A stretch of 64,000 bases of DNA, taken from NCBI GenBank assembly GCA_015350385.1, contig WNKI01000002.1, forward strand, positions 6,923,500 to 6,987,499. Reading direction: 5' to 3'. The notes under the pieces were generated by a model. That model ran no database searches, was not told the origin of the DNA, and was given only the letters and a program-made list of their open reading frames with translations. The stretch is from Aculops lycopersici (Eukaryota > Arthropoda > Arachnida > Trombidiformes > Eriophyidae). Position numbers and translations under genes: made by a program. Below, piece after piece: positions 20,450-33,760 of the stretch; positions within the stretch are counted from its first letter, which is position 1; the number at the start of each line of letters is the position of its first letter.

Positions 20450-22519
20450 ATGGCGAGTGATGTCAGTGAGAGGGCCGGAAGTGGATGTGTGCGGAAGTGG
20501 GTGCCGCGGCGGCGGAGGCGCCGACGACGCCGACCACCACCACCACCACCACAGCAACAGCCGCCAGTCGCACATATGATGACGCAAGTGGGCGCAATAA
20601 ATAATTTGATTGAAAGTCCAGCAAAAAGATGCGAGCTAGAAGCTGGAAGAGTTACAAGGAACAGGAAGAGGAGAAGAAAAGCAAGTGTAGAGGAAGGAGA
20701 GATTAAGAAGAGGACCAGAACCAAGAAAGATAAAAAGAATCCTCAAGTGGTTGTATCAAATGTTTCAATGATGCGCAATTTTCCCATTATCTACATGCTC
20801 ATTTTAGCCTCTTGTACTAGCGAATTTGCAAGCAACTTTATCATTGATCAAGTTAGCTCCCAGGAGCCCGAAATGGCAAGTGGCTTCTTGATGTCGCACT
20901 TGACTAAATTTAACAAGAACAATTATAATGATCATAATCATAATCATAATAAAGATCATAACAATAACAACAACAATAATAATCATAATAATATGAATAA
21001 TAATGATGATAATGATAATACAACGACAAGTATTAGTGACACCACTGCTAATGGTGATGGCGATGATTATATAAACCGCGAGTATAAGGCTCTCCAATTT
21101 GCTACTGCTTACAAGGGAACAAGAGGTGGTGGCATTAATAGTAGCAGTAACTCAAACGAGGAGTCTATTATCAATTCCGAATACCCAAGCTCAAATTTCA
21201 AATTAACCTCGCCACCGCTGGCTAGCCAATTGATTCATTTGCAAGAGTCAAAAAATGACTACAATCATAACAATAACAATAATTATTTAGGGGACTTAAT
21301 TAATCAGGGTGATAATTCAATGAACTCAAACTCAAATTTCGACTCGGAATTGGATAGTGGCAAGCAGGTTGGCGGAAGTGGGAGTGGCAGTGGCAGTGAA
21401 ACGGGAGGAGGCAATGGGAATTTCAATGAAAACGATAGCGGAAATGAGGACCAGAATCAGGGAGAAGCGGAAGGGAATGGCAGTGTAAACGGTGGGGAGG
21501 GAGAGGAGGAAGGAGAGGATGCTAGTAGTTGTACGGATATTGCCACTGTTGTTGCAAAATTTCCCCATTGGTCTAGGCGGGTGGTTTATTTTACCTTTTA
21601 TGCTACAATCTTTACTATTGGTTTGATTGGTAACACGGTAACTATTTGCGCAATGTGGCGAAAGTTGGACAAATTAACGGTTATGGATATTTTTATTGGA
21701 AATTTGGCACTTAGTGATATAATGTTATGCGTTTTTGCCGTCCCAATAACACCAATTTACATGCTCTATTATGGCGAGTGGGTCTTTGGCGTTGCATTGT
21801 GCAAAATATTTGCCTTTGCCCAGGGCGCGAGTGTTTATATATCGACATTTACTATGTTAAATATTGCTTATATTCGTTATCAATTAATTATAAATCCCCA
21901 TAGGAAACAGATGACTAAATTAACAGCTTGCCTCCTATCACTTGGCGCCTGGGTTGTTGGATTTGTAGTTACAAGTCCATACGTGATATCAATTAATTTA
22001 TTGCCAGCCGGATGTGCAATTAAATTCTGTGACGAGCATTGGGAGGATGATGACAATAGATTTAAATTTAGCGTTGCCACATTGACCTTGCAGTTTGTGC
22101 TCCCATTTGTTGGCGTCAGCTTTTCATATGGATCAATTTTTGCTAGATTACGCAAGCGCCAGCTTGAAGCCGAGGAGAGATTTCATAGGATAAATGAACT
22201 GTCAACAGGTAGAGAGGATAGTGGGACTAATCATGGGACCAATGCTAATAATAACAATAATAACAATCATAACAATGGAAATGGTCACAATGAAGTATCT
22301 CCAAGTATGCCTAAGCCATTGATTTGTACCTGTGAATTGGGGAGACGAAAAAAGTCAAGGAATTCAAGGTTTCAAGCTCAGCAAGAAGCTCGACAAGCTA
22401 ACAAGCGCAGCAAGCAGACGAAAAAGAACGCCAGTTCCGGTAAGTCCCTTGTGGCCCATTCATTGGCTCGTCTTTTTTCCTCAAGCTCAAAGTTCAAGTT
22501 GGACATAAAAGCAACAGAG

Positions 22520-22555
<36 letters not shown>

Positions 22556-24541
22556 ACGACAACTACATCCACCACAACAGCAACAACCGTTACGACCACG
22601 AAGGTGGCAACAAAAGGAACAAGCTTTTCTGCCCAACAAGAAGGTGGTGGGACAAAGGAGGAGAAAACAAATAGCAGTTTGCTGCCTGGTGTTGGCTCAA
22701 GTCCAGTTGCCGGAAGCGGAAGAGAGGGCCGCGGCGTAATTGAGTTAGTCCAAGTTGCGAGCACAAGTGGCTTTAGCCAAACTCAAACCCATTGCCTGAC
22801 AACAACCGCAACGAGCAACACGAGGTCAGCGGCCGAGGGTCTGTCTAGTTATTTTGTGGAACCCACAGGGCCAGTTAGGCGCCAAGCTTCCGGTTGCAAC
22901 GACGACCACGACCACGAACACAACCACGAACACCACAGAGACCAGCCAAAGGAGAGGCATACGGCCGCTGATATTGAAATCGAAGTCGATTGCTGTAGCG
23001 GCAACGCTGGAGGTCGAGAGGGGAAAAGAGTTCAGAGCAATCAGCCTGCAGAGGATCTGTCAAAAGGGCAGCAGATTAACTCGGCGCTGTTCTTTTGGAA
23101 ACGCCGGCGAAGGGGAGAGAAGAGGGAAACAGAGAAGAAGTTCAAGAAGTCGTTGGAGAAGCAAGGTGGTGAGCTTGCGAGAGAGAGTTGCAAGCCGAGA
23201 GGGTTGCCGTTTGCATCGCACCCTTCGGTGTTGGCTAGCGATCGAAAGGTTGCCATTGAAAGCGTTGAACTAGAAACTTTGCAGCAGGAGCAGGAGCAGG
23301 AGCAACAGCAACCGCAACAGCAAAGTAAAATGACTCCACCGACATTGAGAAAATCAATTTCCGTCTCGGCAAGTAACCTGAGCGAGCCCCAATTTACGGT
23401 TGCACCTGCGGCCGTCGCCTCGCCAAGTAGCAACCGGAACCAAAGCCAGATTGCAACAACCTGGCGCCATATAAATGACCACGAGTCGCACGAACAGGAG
23501 AACTCAATAATTCACGAGCAGGAGCAGGATCATGATAACCATCCAGTGGGCGCCATTGACATTGACAACCACGAGAGTTTACGCCACGACCACAGCCACC
23601 TGGTGGCCGAGGAGATTCGCGCCTGTTCAGTTCACGGCCTCGGCAGTCGGCACCACAATTACCGGCAGTCGGTGGCCACTCATCTTATTTCAGCGACTCA
23701 CCACCTTTATCATCATCATGGAATCAATCACCTCCACCAAAACAACAATAACAATAATAATAATAACCATCCAAGGATTGCAGGTAACTCGAGTAGCTCG
23801 AGCAACAGCACCAAGGTTATTCTGGCTCAACGCGAACAAAGGCAACGCGAGAAGGACAAGCGATTGAGTCAAACAAATACAAAGCTCCTATTTATGGTTG
23901 TACTATTTGTCTTCTCCTGGTTACCTTTGAATGCCTTTAATTTGGTTCAAGATTATTTCGACTGGTTAAGCGATTGGAAGTTTGTCAAGGATATCTTCAT
24001 GATTGTCCACATAATTGCCTGCTCCAGTGCCTGCTACAACCCCATCCTCTACGCTTGGATGAGCGACAACTATCGCCAGGAGCTGCTCGACGTGTTGCCC
24101 TATTGGGTTGTTGCTCGCTTTGGTTGGCTGTTGGGCGACTCTTCCGGTGGCGGCGGTTCAGCCATGGGAAAGGGAAAGAATCGATCGAGGGCCTCGAATA
24201 TTGTGAATCACGCCGAGCGCTCGACGGTGGTGCTGCAAAGGCGGCCACAGCAGCAACACCAACACCAACACCAACTTCGGCGCCAATCGTACCATGCAAC
24301 AGCATTCACTGCGAGTCGAAGTGCAGAAAACAGCGTGATAATCAACCTAACAAACCACAACCAATACAATGGCGACCGAAACAACCACCGGCCGAACCGT
24401 CTGCACAACAACTGCGAGCCGGAAGTGGACGAGGACGAGGATTTGAGGCGCTCGTTGCTGGCCATGGCCGCAGCCAGCGGTGGCGCCCAGTCGCGACCGC
24501 TGAACCGGCTCGAGTCTGCAAGCGAAGGTCACCTTGAGTAG
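20450..24541 (+). CDS. Neuropeptide F/Y-type G-protein-coupled receptor with giant intracellular loop 3
   Basis: About 1363 codons from ATG 20450 with no intron. A second candidate start at 20768 opens with a signal-peptide-like MMRNFPIIYMLILASC, so the basic/Pro-rich first 106 residues may not be translated. A long Asn/Ser/Gly-rich extracellular region leads to TM1 at about 376. TM2 (NLALSDIMLC), TM3, TM4 and TM5 (LTLQFVLPF) end near residue 565. About 570 low-complexity residues follow, then TM6 (FSWLPLNAFNL) and TM7 (SSACYNPILYAW). TM6/TM7 and the FCDEHW segment resemble insect NPF receptors. Such receptors sense secreted NPF/NPY-like peptides and signal through G proteins. The DRY motif after TM3 reads IRY (Ile about 475), an unusual change. 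Subfamily (NPF versus a related RFamide/RYamide receptor) is uncertain. Confidence 0.88.
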
Positions 24542-27500
24542 CAGAGCTAGCATCAGCATGGGAGCTCCTCCAACTGCTCAGTGGTCCACGTAGATGGGCT
24601 CGTTAGTTTGCTTAGACTCCCGGAGTTGGCATAGATTTTGGTTATGCATAGGAGAAGAGAACAACAAGAGACCAAAGGACTAAACGAGAATGAGCGACGA
24701 TAAGAGAGGAAGAGATCGGTAAAAGTTCAAATAAAACAACTGGAAGTCGAAGGAGGGGGAGGGGAGGGGGAGAAGGCAAATAAAATCCATTGGCATTGGC
24801 GCTAGCGGGTTGCTTTGTTGGCTTGTAGGCTCACTGGTTTGGCTGGCAAAACCAAAGAGAATTAAATTGCCGCAACGCAGCAGCGCAACTATGCATAGGC
24901 CAGCGAGATTGCTCACTTTGCCCAACTGCTCACTTGCTTTCCTTCGCCTCTCTTAATGTCGCAAGTTTAACTCTATTGGTAGCTCTCTCATATATCGGCG
25001 GGCACGCGCCACCCTTGCCTCTCGGCTGAAAGTTGGTCGGTTGGTTGAGAAGAGCGCAAGCTCACGCAACTGGCTGCTCACTTTCGCCAGCTCTCCACGC
25101 GAACCTCGCGCTTGATACCCAAGTTTCGCGGCGCCGTCGCGTGTGTAAGTTGATTGCGTCTAAAGTGGGCGCCAAGTGAATTATCAGCTGACCCAGCCGG
25201 GCGCAAGGTGGTTGCGTTGCGTTCTCTTGGATTGGATTGCCCACTTTCCGTTCGTTTGGTCCATGAGAATGGCAACAATGCACGCGGTACGAGCCGGGAT
25301 TCCAACGCCGTCAATTTGAGTCCGGAATCCGGATTCGAGTTTTAGGCGAGAGACTATCTGATGTTTGCATTACAACAACCAACACCACGAGCCAACAAAC
25401 TGGTCAACGGCGGCGCGGCGCCGGCAACGAGTGGCCCAAACAGAGTGAAACCAACCAACAGATCGAAAGCTAGCGGAGCGGACAATCGAAACGTTTGATT
25501 AAAGTCGAAAGGCTGGCCGGTTAGCTAGCTTAGCGAGCTCGCATCAGCATCCAGTTAGCAAGGTGGCTGGCTGGCCAATTCAGTCGAACCGGCCAGAGAG
25601 ATAAGCGCTGGCGCCGATGCTATTGCTAGGCGCAAATGGCTCATCTGGCGGCAGGACTAGCGGCCACAATGAGCCCTTAAGCTTCTCTAGTCTATCTCGC
25701 TTCTGTTGTTCCTCGAGCCTCAACCTGACCGAACGCTCAAAGCCAAAAGTTTGAAAGTCAGCGAGCGAGGTGGTTCTTTTCGCTCTCTCTCTCTCTTTCT
25801 CTCTCCCTGTCTCTCTTAATCGGCGAGTTACCTGGCAAAACCACAAGCAAAAGTAAAACTACGCTCGCGAGTTTCCAGGTTCCAGATTCCATCCCACAAT
25901 GGAATCCGCCGAGCCAACTGCTGGGCACCTGGGCAAAAGTCAACTTATTTCCGTCGCTCTCGCTGTGATTGCTTCTTGTATTTTGTAACTCACTTTAACC
26001 ATCAGCACCACCACTACCAACAAAACCCACTAAATCCCTCTTCCTTTTTGCATCCATCTACTTGCCTCTAGTTTGTGCCATGGACTCTGTATCCCCAAAG
26101 AAGAAGTAGCGGCGGCAGAAATGCAAATCTCAGCACTGCGCCCCCCTTTAGTTTGAAACTTTTCCGATGCCACAAAATCAGTTCCAATCGAAAAGAGAGA
26201 GAGAGGGAGAAAGATTGAGTTTTTGAGTCATCATCTCAATCCCAACTATGAGTAAAAGCCATTGGCTTATTCATTTTCCCAAAGTTGAAGGCCCAAAACA
26301 GCGTCAGCCAAAGACAAGAGCCAAAACTCTGCTCAACCGAACTCAACTCATTGATTGCCAGACGGTTTGCTAAACCATTTCCGCTCTCTCCCGCTCGCTT
26401 CCCATCTGCATTTTTTCGAGTAACGCAGGAAGTCGGAAGTGGAGGCAGTCGAGTTCATGTCTGTCCATAGGATAATCTTTGTGTTCGCCCATGTAAATGT
26501 TCGCCTCTGTTTGTGTCATTATCAAGATGGCAACCTTAACGCTCGTCGGTTTTCCATAAGCCTACAGCAGCGATTCGAAAGCGCGCCAGCTCACGGCGCT
26601 GGCTTTTCTCCTCACGGAGCCTTAGTGGCCGGAAGTAGAGGAGGAAGAGTAGGAGTGGCGAGGATGAATTGCAAATCTCTGTTTGTGTCGAGTTCAAGTT
26701 TAAGTTTGAGTCCTGGTCTTGATTTAAGTCGAAATCCAAGTCAAGACTAAAACTGGCGCTTGAATTGCCGCCGAAACCAAGTATGTTGGCGTTACTATGT
26801 GACGATGACGACGAGCTGGCCGCCGCCGCCGCCGCCGCCGCCGTCAACTCTACCAACCAAACGAGCGACCGACCAAATGATTATGTTTATAACGTGAACT
26901 TCGAGTCACGTTCAAATGGTAAGTTGTGACGCGAAAGCAACACGACGCGACACGCCTTTTCGCGAGCTGCCGGGCTCATGGGCAAGCCACCCGGTCGCTA
27001 GGTCCCAGTTGGCCTCCAAGACAAACCAAACTGGTTAGACCGATGCAGCGAGCTAACTGAAAGCCAGCGGCAACCACTGACTAGTCGGTGGTCGGTAGAC
27101 GCAAATAACGACGACGACGACGACGACGACCACGACAACAACAACTCGGCGCCACGAGCGACTTGAACTTGGGAGAAACTGAAGCCATAGATTTGCTCTT
27201 TTCGCCACCGCTCTTTCCTTCGTGTTTTTTTCTTTCTCTCTCTCTCTCTCTCTCTTCCATCCCACTCGCCAGCGTCGCGGTCTCATTTTGCCATCGTTGT
27301 CCTCGTAGCAGTCGCCGCTTCCGCTGCTACCGATTCCCTTTCACGCGTATCTCATCATCCGCTACAGTGACTTGGATTTGCTTCTGCCAATCGATTTCTC
27401 TTGAAACTCGGCAAACGTGCACTTTAATGCAGCTGGCCCGTCGGCGCCAATCTGTAAGCAACCACTTGCTCGTAATAGCGAGCGAGCGAGCAACTCGATG

Positions 27501-29493
27501 CTAATCCGTCCCCTTGCGTACTCACCAAACAAGTGGCAGCAGCAGTTGCAATTGAGCCAATGGCAAGCCGATAACCGCGTCCACATCTAACAAAACGCAG
27601 AGGCTCGCTCCCTTTCTGATGCTGCAACTCACATACTTGCGACTTCACCGGCTAGACGTGCAAATAGGTCGACCCTTTCAGTCGATATGAGAGCATCGAG
27701 AGCTCAGCTCCACTGCGCCTCGGCTACACACATTCAAACTCAAACTCAGACTCAGACTTAGATTCGGATTTGGATTGACGATGGAGATTGAGATTGAGAT
27801 AAGCGAGGATAATGGAGCATTGGAATATCGATCACATGAACACGAGAGATAGCGAGAGTTTTTTTTTCTGAAGCGACGCATGCAAACAAACACTCGAGAA
27901 AAGACAACCAAAGCGACAACTAGAAACACGACAACCATAACCACCACGACAACTTGGTCACGGCCAATTAGCTGGGTGTAAAAGCTTCTTATTGCTGTGG
28001 TTCCAGTTAATTTCCTAGCTATGCGTTTATTGCCTGCTTTCTTCGTGTGCAGTTTGCTTGTTTGTTAGTTGAATAATTGGGTTACTAAACTCTATCCCTT
28101 GGCTCAAGCGAGAATAAAATTGTCCTGCTCAAAGATGGAGCAACGAAAAGGAATGGAATTTGTTGTTGAAACAATTTTTTCTCATCTTATCTGCAGGAAT
28201 AGCAACGGTTCAGTTTCCCGCAGGTCCCAAGCGAGAGGGATGCCGCGTTACCCTTGACTTGAAACACGACAACTTCCGGTTGGCTAGCCACCAACCCAAA
28301 GCTCAAGCGCCTAATCGGCGCGCCGATCGCTTCGAATCTCGTGTTAATATGTTGCTTTGCTCGCTTCCGCTTGCCTGCCTGTCCGTCTATCCACCAAGCA
28401 GCCGCTCGGATAATTACACTACTGCCGACCAGAGTGAGGGGCGCAGGTCGGCCTTTTGGATTTACATGGACCAAGCCACTTTTTCCACATCAAATTGCTT
28501 CGATACTTTTTTCCACCTTGAATCGGCCGCCGAGAAAGTTCGTTTGTTGAAATGAAAGCGTCACTGGCGGAAAACCTCGCCAACTTTGGACACATCCACA
28601 TTGCGGGCCATTTGATTCGCGCGAAAGCTTCAACACTAAACACCGACCGCTGCTAATGAAAGCGAACCGAGCATGGAGCGTGAAAGCGAAGGCTTCATTT
28701 AATTTGCAGCAAACATCGATTAGCCCCAAATACCGCAGCCGCCCCGAATACGACACGATTCTTATTGGATAATTAGAGAGATGGTTGTGATAGATGATTT
28801 GCAAATTTTAGCAAGAAAATGGCTGCGCTCATGCGTCCACTTGTTAAAATGGCCATTCAATTGCACCACACGAGTCGTGTGACACGACTTGCGGCAGTAA
28901 CTAAACGCAACAGCGATGACAAATTGCAGCGCTGCGGCGCAGCACACACTCAAATGTCTCTTTCTGGCAAGCTACATTTTGGCTAGCTACAATAGTTGTT
29001 AACAAGTGGTTGTTGCTATTCATGTTGAGATGTTTTGTCGAGATTTTAGCCCGAACTCTAGTTTGCTGCATGCGATCGTCGATCACGACGACGACGAGCA
29101 GCAACAGCAGCAGCAGTAGCAACGACAACAGCGACAACGAGTTAATGAGACTCAGAGAAGGGCATTGAAAATATGAGCAGCGTGGTTGTGTCGCCACATG
29201 GGAGCCGCCGATATTGAAATCGAGAGATTTGATTGCAAACGGGCGCGCGTTACAAGTACCTGGATTCTATTATCGGCCGACTGGATCTAGTGACACTGGA
29301 GTATAGTTTAATCAAGTAAATAAATTAAGCAAGATTCTATCAAAAGAAGCATAAACAATAGAATACATATTGCTCCTACCTGTCAGAGTTTCGCGGCCAG
29401 TTACTTTTGCTGCTAGAAGCAGCTTGAGTGGCAGTAAAATTCAAGCTTCAAAATTTAACAAATCAATTATGCAACACAAGGAAAGTTGTTGTT
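24542..29493. other. Gene-free region between the GPCR and SLC7 genes
   Basis: AATAAA at 24730-24735 probably ends the GPCR transcript. The rest has no credible coding frame. It carries simple repeats: (CT)n near 25780-25810 and 27230-27255, (GCC)n about 26818-26843, (ACG)n about 27106-27130 and a 6-bp-period ACTCAA-type tract at 27735-27775. Near-matches to the CAACARGT word occur (for example AACAAGTGG near 27529 and 28990), but no exact copies were found. Confidence 0.45.
24730..24735 (+). terminator. Poly(A) signal of the GPCR gene
   Basis: AATAAA about 190 bases past the GPCR stop, in a purine-rich 3' flank. Confidence 0.4.
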
Positions 29494-29499
29494 TATAAG
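29494..29499 (+). promoter_or_regulatory. TATA box of the SLC7 gene
   Basis: TATAAG at 29494-29499 lies 76 bases before the start codon, predicting a 5' UTR of about 45 bases. Confidence 0.4.
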
Positions 29500-29569
29500 T
29501 AGTAATTCTCATAGGAAGAGGGAAGAAAGTTAGCTATCAAGTGAGCCGGTGATTATTCATCAATTCCAA

Positions 29570-31349
29570 ATGGACTCTCAGGTGAAGCAAGAGTCTTTAC
29601 CGCATAACCAATCAACAGCAACTTCAACAACAAGTAACGAAAAGAACCATGGCAAACACCAACAGCAACCTGTTCAACTAAAAAGATCACTTGGTCTTAT
29701 GAATGGAGTTTCAATTATCATCGGGGTTATTGTTGGCTCTGGAATCTTTATTTCGCCCAAGGGAGTGCTCGAGCAAACGGGTTCCATTGGCGCCTCACTA
29801 ACCGTTTGGTCACTATGCGGTTTGCTTGCACTCCTGGGCGCCCTGTGTTTTGCTGAATTGGGAACCTCGATCACAGCCTCGGGTGGCGAGTATACTTACA
29901 TTCGGCTTGCCTACGGACCAACCGCCTCGTTTATGTACATTTGGGTTCAGGTTGTGGTTATAACGCCATGCGGCAACGCCATCAGCGCGCTAACATTTGC
30001 AAACTATGTATTGCAACCATTTTACACGAGCGATTGCAAGGACATTGCGGGCGCAACGAGCGCAGGCCCGCCCCAGAACGCCATTCGCTTGGTTGCCCTG
30101 GCAGTCCTATTGATCTTAATCTATGTCAACTGCATCAGTGTTGACAAATCAATTAAACTCCAGGGTTCCTTCACCCTGATGAAGGTTTTGGCGTTGGTGC
30201 TAATTATAGTCTATGGCGCCTACTACCTAATTACAGGTAGAGCGGTGCGATTCGAGGCGCCAGAGGAAAGTTTGTGGAGCGGAACCAAGACAAGTCTGCC
30301 GCACCTGGCGCAGGCCTTCTACGCCGGCTTCTACACCTACTCCGGCTGGTAAGTAGCACGCTCTCTTTCCCTTGCTCGCTCTCTAACTTTGACGGGCCAC
30401 GCTTCGGCCCGTCGTTTGTCACATAGAACAAAGGTTAATTGAAGCTAAATTCTAATCACCGCACACACACACACACACGCGCACGCAATCACGTATGCAC
30501 ACCACACACCTCCAAAAACACCCCCCCCCTCCCTCTCGAATCAATGAACAAACGGCACATTCCAACAACAGGTCGGCGCTCAATTGCGTCACCGAGGAGA
30601 TAAAGAGTCCCATCAAAAACATTCCACGCGCAATCGTCTTGTCCATTACAAGTATCACGTTGATCTACATTTGCACAAACATTGCCTACTTTGCCGTGCT
30701 AACGAAATCGGAAATCCTTAGCGCCGATGCCATCGCCGTTTTATTTGGCCAAAAAACAATGGCCAGCTTTGCCTATTGGCTAATGCCGCTTGCAGTTGCC
30801 CTGAGCACCATGAGCGGCCTGAACGCTGGCATTTTCTACTCATCGAGAGTCTTCTATGTTTCCTCTCGCCAAGGTCAACTCTTTTCGGCCTTGCACATGA
30901 TTAACTTGGACCACCTAACTCCCGTTCCAAGTTTATTGTTTCTCGGCGTAATCTCCTCGCTCTATCTATTTACAACGGAAATTTTATCTCTCATCAACTA
31001 TATGGTGTTCGTTGAGGCGGCCTTTGCTGCGTTGGGCGTGTCCACTGTGCTGATGCTCAGATACAAGATGCCAGAATTGGACAGGCCACTGCGCGTTCCC
31101 ATCCTAATACCTGTGATTTATCTATTATTCTCGCTAATTTTGCTCATATTACCTATCTGGTCGTCGCCATTTGAAACGCTAATCGGTGTTTTGATTTGTC
31201 TAACTGCAATTCCAGTCTACCACGTGACGGCCAATTGGAAGGAGAAACCTCGGTTGTATCAATGCGCATTGGATAAGCTCAATGACGTGGTGCAAAAGCT
31301 AACACTTAGCGTGGCGCCGGATCCAACGCAAGACTTGAAGTCTATGTGA
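29570..31349 (+). CDS. SLC7-family (LAT / y+LAT type) amino-acid transporter light chain
   Basis: Two exons, 29570-30348 and 30572-31349, give 518 aa. The split codon restores YSGW-SALNCVTEE, matching the GGWNYLNFVTEE segment of the family. ATG 29570 was chosen over an upstream in-frame GTG at 29549. TM1 contains GVIVGSGIFISPKGVL, the substrate-binding GSGIF loop of heteromeric amino-acid transporters. TM3/TM4 read SALTFANYVLQPF, followed by a loop Cys (about residue 156) where these proteins form a disulfide with the SLC3 heavy chain (CD98hc). About twelve membrane helices are visible. It should exchange neutral or cationic amino acids at the plasma membrane; substrate specificity cannot be read off. 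Insect relatives include JhI-21 and minidiscs. Confidence 0.93.
30349..30571 (+). other. Intron of the SLC7 gene
   Basis: 223 bp, GTAAGT donor and AACAACAG acceptor, phase 2. It contains a short (CA)n run near 30464-30478 and a C-tract. One of only two introns needed in the window. Confidence 0.9.
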
Positions 31350-31463
31350 GAAAAAAAAGTAAATTTAAATTAAATTGAACGATTGACAGATAGCGGCGGC
31401 GGCAGGTAGATGACTTCAAGGCTCAAGATATAACGCAAGACACTCGGAAAGTTTGCTAGGAAT

Positions 31464-31469
31464 AATAAA
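31464..31469 (+). terminator. Poly(A) signal of the SLC7 gene
   Basis: AATAAA 115 bases past the stop codon. Confidence 0.5.
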
Positions 31470-33727
31470 CTTTTCATTTTTTAGGTCTGTAGCCCTCGTC
31501 ATCATTCGATAAGATCCACTAGTATTTTTTTATTATAATCCAATTCATCACTTCTGGGCGCCAATCAAACCTTTATTTTCCAGACGCCCTAGCTCGCCGT
31601 GAAAATCTCACTGATGATGGAGGGTTCAATACAGAGAGTAGCCGTAGTTTATCTAATGGGTAACTTTAAAAACTTGGAAATATACTATCCCGATTCCTGA
31701 TTGCAATTTTACGTAGCTTTCATTGGTCGCTCTCTCACTCTGACTGCAAATCGTGCACTTGGAATCTATCTTCTGTTGTTGTTGTTGTTGGTTGAAGTGG
31801 AGACAGACAAGCATACAAAGCAGTGGCGAATGAAATGTTAGCTGGAGTCGAGTCGGGATAAAATTGCGCATAGTAGTTGGTTGCGAATTCAACGCAAGCT
31901 CACGACTTCCTGTCGAAAGTCATTTAATCCATGAATGAGTAGAAGCGCTGGCCAGGTGAACTGAGTTGCGAGCGAGCCCTTGCTGGCAGGCTGGCCAGCT
32001 ATTGCAACTTAACTTGCTGCTAACTGGAAGGACTGGCAATGCAAACTGAGAGATGGGAGCAAAGGAGACTTGGTCTCTTGTCGAGTGCCGAGTCATTTAT
32101 GGGCATTTGTTCAACTAGTTGTCTGGCTGGCTGGCTGGCTGGCTGGCAAGACTCATTTGGCAAGCCAGAGATTTGAACGGCCAACTAGAGGGAGGGTATC
32201 AACTGCCTCGAGTTAGTGGGCTGTCTATGTTAGTTAGTCAGTCAGTCAGTCAGCAGAGAATGTGTCCAGCACAAAGGAGAAGTCGAGCCTGAGGATTCCG
32301 CTTGTTTCTCGTGCTCAAGTGCCAAATGAAGTAGAGTTCCATCTTGATAAGTTATAATGGCGTTGCTTGTTAGCAACAGACACCGACGGCGCCGGCGCCG
32401 ATACTAACCCAGAGCTTACACAACCAGAGGACACAGCTCGAGCGGTTGGCTCGCAGATTCCCTGCAAGAGAGAGAGAGGGAGAGAGAGTCTCTCGCCTTT
32501 GCTCTGGCCAGTGGTTGGTCCGCTCGCCGTGATGTAATGAAACGAATCGCGCAGTTTTCTCCAATTCAACTCGCTCAGGTGGTTGCCGCTTTACCTGGCG
32601 AGCGAGCGAAAAATCACCTGCTTGGCGAGCGGAGGCTCAAGCGAAACGGCAACAACAATTGACTTGCCTGCGACTGCTGGGCGGAGACTAATTCGAGTTG
32701 GCGCTTCTATTATTTAGCAAAGTCAAGTTGTTGCCTCTTGTCCTACATTCTCTTGGTTAGGTAATTGGGCAGAACCAACAAAGGCCGCCACTGGCCGGCT
32801 TGCGCAGCGAGCTGAAAAGGAAGACGCTCCAACTCATGTTGCCATTACCTTTGCCATAGGCGGGAGACTAAAACTTAACTCAAGTCGACTCGGGTTAGTC
32901 CTGGCTGGCTAGCTCGTTCTGGCGAGCCAGCAGAGTCGCCACTTGTTGGAGTCAGGCAAAGGCAAAGGTAAAGGGAAGGAAGAGAAGAGAAGAGAATCAA
33001 CGCCAACTGAACATATTCTCACCTTGTGTCGTCTTAACTCCAACTCCAAATCTGACTCAAACTCTCACTCTCACTCACTCTTTTCCTTAGTTCTATTCGA
33101 TCCAAAACAAGAATTCACGTTTAGCCCACGAAAAGTTACGCAGAGAGAGAGAGAAATAACAAACTCGAAGGGTAGTTTATCCGCTTGTTGTTCTTATTTG
33201 TTGTTGTTGTCGTCGTCGTCGTCTATTGACCAGATTTGGTTATCCGATTGGCCAACAGGTTGTTTCAAGTCCCAACGCTCAACGCCGCTCATTTGGCGGC
33301 TGCCAGTTTGTTGGTGGTCGCTCGGTTGCGATTGGTTTTGGTTTGGTCTCAGGTTTAGGTTTAGGTTGGAGTTTGGGTGATCTGGTGGCGAGGAGTTGTT
33401 GGCTCAGCTGTTTGTGATTACAGATGCAAACATTAGTTAGTTAGGTGGTTAGACAGTTTGCTTGAGTCTCTGTGGGAATCCATGTGGATTCTCTCAGTTT
33501 TAAGAACAAAAACCATTCGCAATTGTGAGAGAGAACNNNNNNNNNNNNNNNNNNNNNNNNNNNNNNNNNNNNNNNNNNNNNNNNNNNNNNNNNNNNNNNN
33601 NNNNNNNNNNNNNNNNNNNNNNNNNNNNNNNNNNNNNNNNNNNNNNNNNNNNNNNNNNNNNNNNNNNNNNNNNNNNNNNNNNNNNNNNNNNNNNNNNNNN
33701 NNNNNNNNNNNNNNNNNNNNNNNNNNN

Positions 33728-33760
<33 letters not shown>

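Noticed and set aside
22378..22764. Minus-strand 128-codon frame inside the GPCR
   Set aside because: Antisense shadow of the Ala/Thr repeats in the GPCR loop.
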